From Diphasiastrum complanatum (taxonomy: Eukaryota > Streptophyta > Lycopodiopsida > Lycopodiales > Lycopodiaceae), in the NCBI GenBank assembly GCA_029204225.1, contig MU831873.1, positions 1-64,000 of the forward strand: 64,000 nucleotides of DNA, given 5' to 3'. A model generated the notes under the pieces. That model had not been told where the DNA came from. It made no database searches and saw nothing but the letters and a program-made list of their open reading frames with translations. The first letter of the stretch is position 1, and each line of letters starts with the position of its first letter. A program made the position numbers and the translations under genes. Of this stretch, positions 48,590 through 57,639 are shown piece by piece.

Positions 48590-50500
48590 TCGCAAAAATA
48601 CCTTAAAAATATTTTCTGGAGGGGAGGCCTCGAAAATATCGCAACAATCAGCGAATCCTCGTGAAGCCTTCGCAAAAATCGGCACACAAAAATTTTCGCA
48701 AAAATCCCAATGCCTTCTCAAAAATACTTCAAAAATTTTCATGTTTCAAGGTATTTTCACGAGGTCTTTAGAGAAATTTTTTGTGGGCATTGATTTCGTG
48801 AAAATTTTGCAAAAATCTCCATGCGCTCGCAAAAATACCTCGAAACGTGAAAATTTTTGAGGTATTTTTGCGAAGGCATTGGGATTTTCGCAAACGATTT
48901 GTCGATTTTTGCGAAAGTATCGAGAAAATCGGCAAATCCTCGCGAAGCCTTCGTGACAATCGGCGAATCCTTCGAGTTATTTTTTCAAGGTATTTTCACA
49001 TTTCTAGTTATTTTCGCGAAGGCATCAAAATTTTCGTTAAATTTTCGCGAACGGCCTTCAGGGATTTTCACGAATGGCCTTTAGGAAAATTTCGTGAAAT
49101 TTTGCAAAGGCTTCAGTTATTTTCACGACACTGACCCTCGAAAGAAAGGCGACACTTGAGGGGGAGGGCCCATGTCGCCAAAATTTCTTGAAATTTCCTT
49201 GAAGGTTTCACGAAAATTACTGAAGGCTTCGCGAAAATTTAGCGAAAATTCCGATGCCCTCGCAAAGATACCTCGAAACGCGAGAATACCTTGAAAATAT
49301 TTTCTGGAGGAGAGGCCTTAAAAATATCGCGGAAATCGGCAAATCCTCGTGAAGCCTTCGCGAAAATTGGCAAATTCTTTACGAAATTGGCCCACGAAAA
49401 ATTTTCGCAAAATTTTTGCAAAAATCCCAATGCATTAGTGAAAATACCTCAAAAATTTTCACGTTTCGAGGTACTTTTGCTAGGGCATCGAGATTTTCGC
49501 GAAAAAAATTTCATGGGCATTGATTTCATGAAGGCTTTTTCCCAATGCCCTCACATTTTTCTTGGGGGGGGCAATGTCGCGAAAATTTTCCTGAAGGTTT
49601 CACAAAAATTTTGTGAAAATCACTGAAGGCTACGCGAAAACATTTCGAAAAATTTTCCTGAAGCCAGTGTCGCATTTACTTCGAGGTATTTTCATGTTTC
49701 AAGTTATTTTTGTGAATCGAAATTTTTGTGAAAATTTTGCAAAGCCTTCAGAGATTTTCACGAACGGCCTTCTTCGTGAAATTTTCGCGAAGGCTTTAGT
49801 TATTTTCGCGACACTGACCCTCGAGAAAAAGGCGACACTTGAGGGGAGGGCCAATGTCGCGAAATTTTCCAAGGAAAATTCATGAAAATTTCTCAAAAAT
49901 CACTGAAGGCTTCGTGAAATTTTTGCAAAAATCTCGATGCCTTCACGAAAATACCTCAAAAAGTTTTGCAAAATTTTCGCAAAAATCCCAATGCCTTCAC
50001 GAAAATATCTCAAAATTTTTCACATTTTGAGGTATTTTTGCGAGGGCATCGAGATTTTTGCGAAACCTTCTCAAAAACCTTTCGTGGGCATTGATTTCGC
50101 GAAGGTTTCGCGAAAATCCCAATGCCCTCGTGAAAATAACTTGAAATGCGAAAATTTTCGCCAAGGTATCAAGATGTTCGTGAAAATTTTTCGTGGGCCA
50201 ATTTCACGAATGATTCGCCAATTTTCGTCAAAATGTCACAAAAATCGATGAATCCTCGCGAAAATCAGCGAATCCTTTGCAAAAATACCTCAAAATTTTT
50301 TGCATGTCGAGGTATTTTCGCGAGGGCATTGGGATTTTTGCAAAATTTTCGCAAAACCTTCGCGAAATCAATGCCCAAGAAAATTTTTTGCAAAGGTTTC
50401 ACAAAAATCTCGACACCCTTGCAAAAATACTTGGAAACGTGAAAATTTTTGAGGTATTTTCACAAAGGCATTGGGATTTATGTGAAAATTTTTGTGGGCC
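48590..50500. repeat. Array of long inverted repeats (hairpin units of ~70-90 nt)
   Basis: Nearly 2 kb built from variants of tcccaatgccctcgcgaaaa, tacctc, a loop rich in aaaatttttcacgttt, then gaggtattttcgcgagg and gcattgggatttt. The two halves are reverse complements. Well-formed units lie at about 48700-48770, 48811-48892, 49420-49500, 49981-50062, 50276-50342 and 50403-50482, with broken ones between (for example 49245-49330 and 50115-50170). The palindrome tttcgcgaaa and its variants pepper the whole region. CpG is frequent here, unlike the flanks. Open frames through it are low-complexity. Function is unknown: decayed foldback element, satellite, or source of hairpin RNA. Confidence 0.85.
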
Positions 50501-50509
50501 AATTTTTGA

Positions 50510-53345
50510 CTTGTCGTATGATCGAGAAGACGACAAACAAGTTGTTGACAGTCGGATGTAGAGAAGGAAACTCTACCAGGCCAAAATAATCAACAACTCT
50601 GAAAGCATATTAAATGCTTCAAAAAACGAAGATCAGCTCTGGCATAGAAGAATGTATCATCTGAACATGCGGAGCCTGTATGACATGAGCAGAAAGGACA
50701 TTGTCACAGGTCTCAAGATTTCAAGGCCAGAGGCTGAATCTGCGAAGCTTGTCAGAAAGGCAAGCAACATTGAAATCCATTCACACACGAGAGAAAAAGA
50801 GCCAAAGAGGTTCTTGAGCTCATCCACTCTGATGTGTGTGGACTGATGAAAACATATTCGCTCTCAGGTTCGAGATATTTTCTAACGTTCATAGATGATT
50901 ACAGCGGAATGACCATGATCTACTACTTGAAGAAGAAATCCGAAGTATTTGATTCTTTCAAGAAGTTTGCGGCATTCGCAGAGTGACACACCTCAAAAAA
51001 GATATAGATTCTTAGATCTGACAATGGAGTGAATAGAAAAGCACAGAATTCTCAAAATTCTGCGAAGAACAGGGGTTCGAACACCAGTTCACTCCTGCAT
51101 ACACACCAGAATACAACGGTGTGGCAGAAAGAGGAAACAGACCGCTAGTCAAAGGAGCCAGATGCATGATGGCACATGCTCAATTGCCAGGTCAATTTTG
51201 GGCCGAGGCTATAGCTGCAGCTGTACACCTGCAGAACAGATCTACAATGACAGCGCTGGAGAACAAAACACCATACTAAATGTGGACAGGCAGAAAGCCT
51301 GATTTGTTATACGTATGAGTGTTTGGATGTGCAGCATACAAGCACATTCCAAAGAAAAAGAGAAGCAAGCTTGATGACAAATCTGAACAAACAATCATGG
51401 TCGGCTACTCGAACGAAACACATGTGTACAGACTCTACGATCCAACCACGAAGAAGGTTGTTTCGAGCAGAGATGTGAAGTTCGACGAGTCCACATTCCC
51501 TGGACTGAAAGACGAAAGAGGCCATGAGATCTTCACACTGTTGCCTATTCAAGAGAGAGATCGAGGACATCCATCAAATCATAATGTAGAACCCCAGATT
51601 CCAGAGCAGCAGGAAGCAGAGGATCGATCCCACGAACAAGAAATGTTCGAACAGCGACGAAACGAACCTTGAAGGTCAACAAGACAAAGAAGAACGCCAG
51701 ACCGCTATTCTGACAATCTTCAATGGAGCGAAGACACGCAGCTTGAGTACTGCAGCTTCACAGAAGAGCCAACAACATACCAAGAAGTTATCCAGAGTCC
51801 AGAGGGAGAATTTTGGAAGCAGGCAATGTTAGAGGAGATCGAGTTGATGAGGCAAAATGAGGCATGGACATTAGAGTTACTGCCAAAAAACAGAAAAATA
51901 GTCGACTGCAAGTGGGTGTACAAGAAAAAGCTAAAATCAGATGGCACTATTGGCCGCTACAAGGCAAGGCTTGTCGCAAAGGGCTACATGCAGAGATATG
52001 GTGTCGACTATTTTGACACATATTCGCCCATGGTGAAGATGACAAGCATAAGGCTACTCCTTGCATACGCCACACAGTACAGTCTGGAAATTCACCAGAT
52101 TGACGTGAAAACAGCCTTTTTCCATGGAGATCTAGAGGAGGAAATCTTCATGAAGCAACCTAAAGGCTATAAAGACCCCGACAACAAACAATATGTCTGT
52201 CGATTGTAGAGATACATCTACGGTCTAAAACAGGCATCACGGGCCTGGTACAAAAAGCTTGATGGTCTTCTTAAGTCTCTAGACTTTAACCCTATTCAAC
52301 TAGACTGTAATCTCTACATCAAAAGAGTAGAAAAAAATTTTGTGATACTGACCATTTTTGTGGATGATTCGATGATGATAGGAAATTCCTTGATGCTGAT
52401 CAAAGACACGAAGAGTCAGATTTTTGAAAGCTACGAAATCACAGGTCTTAGAGAAACAACAAAATGCCTAGGGCTGGAGATCAGAAGAGATTGAACAAAT
52501 GGCGAAATGCACTTGAGTCAATTAGAATATGTCAAAAAAGTGCTAAAGCAGTACCACATGATGGACTGCAAAGAAAAGCCCACACCAATGATAGCTGGAG
52601 CCAAGCTCACGAAATAGGATTGCCCAAAAACAGAAGAGGAAGAACAGAAGATGGCAGGTATACCCTACCAGAACTTAATCGGGAGTCTGATGTACTTGAG
52701 AATTTGTACCAGACCGGATCTGGCCTTCTCTGCTTATGCATTGAGCCAATTCTGTTCCAATCCTGGTCTAGCACATTGGCAAAAGGTCAAACGAATCCTA
52801 CAGTATCTGAAGGGTACCCAAAATATTGGATTAACCTCCAGATCTAGAAACGAGAAGAAAGGATTCGAGCTGCATCACTATAGTGATGCGAGCTGGACGA
52901 GCTGCAAGGATGACAGCAAGTCCATTACTGGAGGATGTACAATAGCGTGCGGAGCTGCAATTAGCTGGATATGCAACAAACAAACCCTGGTAGCTCAATC
53001 CTCTTGCGAAACTGAGTATGTTGCAGCCTCAAAAGTGGCAAATGAGGTAGTGTGGCTGCGGATGATGTTGGAGGCAATCGAGATACCACAACATGATGAT
53101 GATGGACTCCAAGAGTGCTATCTATCTGTCCCAGGATCATGTCTTCCATTTAAAGAAGAAGCACATTCCTCTGAAGTACCATCACATTCGAGATTCGATC
53201 TCAAAAGGAGAGCTCCAGGTCCAGTTCATAAAATCAGAAAGTATGGTTGCAGATCTCCTCACGAAACCGCTCGACAAGCCACTCTTTACCAAGCAAAGAG
53301 AGGCAATTGGATTGAACGAACAAAGCTGCAAGGTTCAAGAGGGAG
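50510..53345 (+). pseudogene. Copia family D Pol, copy D2 (integrase, RT, RNase H)
   Basis: It starts before the integrase zinc region (L-W-H-R-R-M-Y-H-L-N near 50640). The core follows with L-I-H-S-D-V-C-G near 50825, L-R-S-D-N-G near 51012 and V-F-G-C-A-A-Y near 51318. RT begins W-T-L-E-L-L and C-K-W-V-Y-K-K-K (51910), and carries R-L-V-A-K-G-Y, D-V-K-T-A-F-F-H-G, I-Y-G-L-K-Q-A and catalytic F-V-D-D near 52360. RNase H shows S-D-A-S-W near 52884, S-S-C-E-T-E-Y near 53002 and M-V-A-D-L-L-T-K-P-L near 53245. Stops and frameshifts at about 50845, 50986, 51315, 52207, 52492 and 52618 inactivate it. Gag and protease are absent, replaced upstream by the hairpin array. RNase H read-through continues into the LTR. 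Confidence 0.92.
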
Positions 53346-53910
53346 TGTCAGAAATGGTGAACTCCTACAACTTTGTCGCAGCACGAACAAGACACGAAGG
53401 TCAAACAAGAACAATTCACGATAGTCAACGTGTCTTTGACTCGAAGCACGAACGATTCGCGAATCAATCACGAATCATAAACACACCTCCAGGACCGCAA
53501 AACGAAAAGAACGAAACAAGCGAAGAGAAATCCTTCATGTTGCCAGTTGGCAGCTCAACGGGCTTCATGCCCAGCTGAAACGAATAGCAACGACCGAGAC
53601 TAACTAACTAGTTGATTAGCGTTAACTAGTCTTGTGATTCTACGTTTAGCTATCTTGTAAAGTCCACACAGTGGAGGTATAAATGATCCTCTATGATCAT
53701 AACTATGTAAGAAAAAGAGAAAAAGGAAGAGAGATAGTAATACAAAGATCTGTAAGAAACAGAGAGAGATGTAGCGAATAGAGTAAGAAAGCAAAAATAC
53801 CATAGTTGTGCATGAAAGTTTGCCAATGAGCAGAACAGAGTGAAAGAGTAGAGAGTCAATCCGCCAACGTGCGAGACACTGACGATCTCGTTCTAAAACC
53901 AAACTGACAA
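53346..53910 (+). mobile_element. 3' LTR of family D
   Basis: It starts TGTCAGAAATGG after aagagggag (polypurine tract). It is homologous over its first ~475 bases to the fragment at 62390-62850, which fixes the start. The right end is uncertain; ctgaca at about 53910 is a plausible TG..CA end. Confidence 0.75.
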
Positions 53911-54276
53911 TATAGTCGTTCTATATTTCATGTATCTCTTGGCCTTGTGCCGTATCTCTTGATTGCTAGAATAAAATATGTTATGTGATGTGTAATTGAG
54001 TGTCTGGGATCCCGTAAGAGCTTCTGCACGAAAAAAAAAATTCAAAAACAGAAAATTGTTTGCGAATCAGAAGAGAGGACGAACACAAAACAAAGAAAGA
54101 AAAAGCTTCCACGACACATGTCTCATACCAAAGGAATCTATTTCAATAGAATCCTATAAAGGAGTCAAGAAAATAAATTAAGAATGATAGATAATAATAC
54201 AAACTCAAACTTCAACACAGTGCTTGAATAAAGAAAACAACACAATATCAATACCGATATAATATCTACTTACCAT
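53911..54276. other. Spacer after D2
   Basis: No recognised gene or repeat. A short basic frame at 53996-54181 has no family. Confidence 0.35.
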
Positions 54277-54470
54277 ATCATAATCATCGTATTCAACGAT
54301 GTTTGTTCTGCAAATGTCATGTCCTCCAATGGCCTCTACATTGTCCGAGGGGATATACTGAGTCCTTGGAGGATATTTTTTTTGGAATTCCAAAACTTCC
54401 TCCTTCGTAGGCAAAGTTTTTTCAGAGGCTTTCAATTTTCAATTATGGCCTCCAATGCCTCATTGCCCAC
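54277..54470 (-). other. Possible host exon
   Basis: A minus-strand frame reads K-T-L-P-T-K-E-E-V-L-E-F-Q-K-K-Y, then I-P-S-D-N-V-E-A-I-G-G-H-D-I-C and Y-D-D-Y-D-M. It is followed immediately by gtaagtag, an ideal plant 5' splice donor (about 54276). An upstream segment G-N-E-A-L-E-A-I-I-E-N lies in another frame and would need a frameshift or an intron edge. The amino-acid composition looks like a real protein rather than TE debris, but I do not recognise it and see no partner exon. Confidence 0.3.
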
Positions 54471-55179
54471 CACTTAATAATTTTATTCATATGTTAAATA
54501 TCTCCTTGTTAGCAAACTATGATTCATAAATACAAATAAATGTTGTCTTTATATGTATTATAGACAAGACATAACTGACTACCATGTCTGTACATATTCT
54601 AGAATGAATGTTAAGGTTGACAACATTGATCATGCATACATGTTGATAGTAAACACATAACCAAGCCTTGCCATCATGTGAAACCAAGAAAACCCTAACC
54701 CATGGTATCAACTAAGCATTTCAAATATCCAAACTTGAAACGATCAAAATGTGCTCAAATGTTTGGATAAATCAACCAAACATTTGAAAAAAAAATTCAA
54801 TTATGGGGCTTTCAAAATTGAATTCCATCAATTCAGTAAAACTTGCTCATTGATGGTTATAGGATATATATATCTATCTATATAGATATAAAGATATTTG
54901 TATGTCACATTTGTGCCTATGCATGGGATAGGAGGATGCATGGGTCTTAACCCATGCATCTTCCTACCCCGTGTACTTTTTCAGAAAAACTAACTAAAAT
55001 TCTTACATGCATGCATGGGGAGGTGGATGTATGCATCCTGCCCCATGCATGCACATTGTTCCCGCTCTCCTAATTCAAACGGACCTCTCTTGATCCTCCC
55101 CCTCTCCCTCTCTCACGATCCTCCTTCTGAGATCCATCTCTGTCTCCTCTCTATCTCTCTCTCCTTCTTTCACCTGCTT
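54471..55179. other. Region upstream of the aspartic-protease pseudogene
   Basis: AT-rich with a tatatatctatctatatagatata stretch near 54870. Several catgcatg (RY-type) words lie between 54918 and 55050. A CT-rich stretch at about 55090-55180, just before the ATG at 55180, is typical of plant 5' leaders. Confidence 0.4.
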
Positions 55180-56018
55180 ATGGCCTCTCTCCTTCTCCTT
55201 CTACCTTCCCTCTTTGCCTGCTGCCTGGCCCCGCTCTCCTTGTTGGCTTGCTCCTTCTCACACTCATCACTTGTGTGCAACACTCATCTCTTGTGTGTAG
55301 TTTCTACGTGTTGTATTTGGGTGTCGGATGACAACTTCAATGATTCTGGAGGGGTTCTTGGTCTAGGACAGGGTGACATATCCTTCAGCTCGCAAATCGG
55401 CCACAAATTTAGTAAATTCTCCTATTGCTTAGGGGACTATCTCAGATCCAACTCAGCCAGTAGTCTGCTGCTATTTGGAAATGTAACTCAGAATTTATCA
55501 CATGCTATCATCTTTCACTATATACCTCTGGTTAAGAATTCTCTAGCATCAACGTTTTACTATGGTGGAGTAGGTGAGTGTTGGAGAGGAGATTCTTTCC
55601 ATTCCTAACAATGCGTATCTTTTGGGCAATGGTGCAACTATCTTTGATTCTGGCTCTACTCTTTCTTTCTTCAAAATGCCAGCCTACCTTATCATTCTTG
55701 TCGCTGTTCAAAGGAAAATCTGTTATCCTCGTAGTCATTCCTTCTAAGATTTAGATATTTGTATTAATGTGTTAGGCATCTCTCAACTTCCTCTGCCTGC
55801 CTTTCCATCTCATTTGAAGAATCTTCATTTTTCCAACCTCTGTCTTCCAAGTACTTCGTTGAAGTTGCCGAGGATGTTAAATGTCTCACTATTCAGGGGG
55901 TCATATCACCTTTCGCATTCAACACTATCGGTAATTTGCTCCAACAAAATTTCTACATCAAATTTGATCATGGTAATGGCCAACTTGGCTTTGCACAAGG
56001 AGATTGCATAGTCTTATG
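55180..56018 (+). pseudogene. Plant aspartic protease (nepenthesin-type A1 family), truncated and frameshifted
   Basis: From ATG 55180 a leucine-rich signal-peptide-like stretch is followed after about 45 residues by G-G-V-L-G-L-G-Q-G, then F-S-Y-C-L-G-D-Y-L and P-L-V-K-N, as in the middle of plant A1 proteases. After a frameshift near 55575, S-V-G-E-E-I-L-S-I-P follows and the second active-site motif I-F-D-S-G-S-T near 55640. A stop near 55747 and more frame changes follow. The last part, F-N-T-I-G-N-L-L-Q-Q-N-F and F-D-H-G-N-G-Q-L-G-F, is in yet another frame and ends at TGA 56016-56018. The first active-site D-T-G-S and its flanking half-domain are absent, so the protease cannot fold as a pair of lobes. 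A1 is inserted 44 bases downstream. Confidence 0.85.
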
Positions 56019-56061
56019 AAAGTTTTCCACCTTTCATCTCTTAAAAAGTGTCCAGCTTCAT

Positions 56062-56884
56062 TGTGAGAAATTGGCAAAAATCTAGCTTGGTATTTTTTAT
56101 GATAGAAGTTTGTAAGTGAATCTCACATGTGTGGAGGATGTTCCCACATGTGGAGAATTGTAAAGTAAATAAAAATGTTTGATATAGGGGTCTCATAGAA
56201 TTTCATAGTCAAACATTTAGGTGTAGGATGTTGATAGGGTCAAATTTGGCATAGATGGCAAATTATCCATTTCCACTTGTAATGCCACTATTGAGCCAAA
56301 ATAGAGTAGGAGGTCAAACTTGTGCCAATTAGAGTGTAGACAAGTGTAATGCTTTTGTTTGATGAAGTTTAAGAGGTCCAATAGGATTTAGAGGTGGAAC
56401 CATGAGTGGTCCAATAGAATTTGAGGTTTGCTTGAAAATGGTCCAATAGAATTTAGAGGTGCATGGATCAATGGTCCAATAGGATTAAGAGGTGGCAAAG
56501 TGTGGTCCAATCATAGTTAAGCATAGTTGTAGCTCGTGGATCTACTAGTATCATTGTACTCCTCATTTGGATCTAATTGATTTTGAGATTGAGTGGATTT
56601 TGAGTGTAAGTGATTTTCTAGCTTTCTCTCTCTACTTGAGCCCTATTGATGATTTTCTCTCTCTAACCGAGGAGAGCAGCTTGTTTTTACTTATATTACT
56701 TTTGGAACACTTCTCACACGTGTGAGTGAGAGTTGGAAGTGATTGAATGCATGTAGTAGTGTGTTTTTGCCATAGAATCAAAGATAGATCTTGAACCTCA
56801 ATCTAGTCTTGATCTTGGTGCATCTACACATCTTAGGAGATCACAAGTACATGTTGTGGACAGTCCACACGTGTGAAATCAACA
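56062..56884 (+). repeat. 5' LTR of A1
   Basis: 823 bases. cacatgtgtgg near 56126, cacacgtgtgagtg near 56715 and cacacgtgtgaaat near 56868 repeat a palindromic core. Four copies of a gtccaatag..tt..gaggt unit lie at about 56375-56500. Confidence 0.95.
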
Positions 56885-57639
56885 TGGTATCAGAGCCTAC
56901 CTAAGGTTACCATGCATTTTCATCCATTTGAGTGAAAATTATTCATCAATCTTGAGCTAGAAATTGTCAAGGCCCATTTTTCTAGCTGTCTTGTCCAATT
57001 TTGGATCAAAAGAGATCAATAGGGCATTGATTGGGTCTGAACTGGTACTGTACGGAATCAGGTGCTCAAACATGTGTGAGGAACATCCAATTTCAGTTTG
57101 GGAGTTCTCTTTCCTGGTTGATCCAAAAAATCTTGCTAGATAGCTTGTTTTGAAGCTATTTTTGTCTAGTTTCTAATGCAATCAGTTTCATTCCATTTGG
57201 TTGTGCCAATCAAAAGTTATAAGCTTTTGAAGAGGGTTAGGTAGGGCACCTAGACCTGGGTGGACACATTTGGTTTGGTCAAGAGATTGCTTGTTTGATC
57301 CAAAATCACAGTTGAATGCTTACCAATCTCATCTATATGTGATCTAGGCACTGTTTTGAGATCTTAGCCATTTTGTTTCATGCAATATCATTGTATTTGA
57401 GTCAAATTTGGTTTCTTAGTGTATTTCACACGTGCTAAGAGTGTTTGATCCTAACTTTGCCCATACTCCATTTGATGTGAAGTAGATCTAGTTTTGGAGA
57501 GATTGAGATAGCTAGTGAGAATCATCTCACAGTTTGTTGCAAGATCTTGTATAGGAGTTGGTAGCAAACGATTATTGGATCCTATAGTGAGAGAGAACCA
57601 ACATTTTTTGTTCATCACTTTTATTTATCTCCACTTTAC
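56885..57639 (+). promoter_or_regulatory. Primer-binding site and leader of A1
   Basis: tggtatcagagcc at 56885-56897 directly abuts the LTR. The 740-base leader has no gene and includes gggttaggtagggcacctag near 57233 and cacacgtgc near 57426. It is shared with the leader of A2 at 44911-45436. Confidence 0.9.

Noticed and set aside
52464-52847. 127-codon frame inside D2
   Set aside because: Out-of-frame reading of the RT/RNase H region; the RT motifs lie in another frame.
55015-55179. Upstream in-frame ATG for the aspartic protease at 55015
   Set aside because: The residues before 55180 are CT-rich leader translated; the ATG at 55180 starts a proper signal-peptide-like segment.
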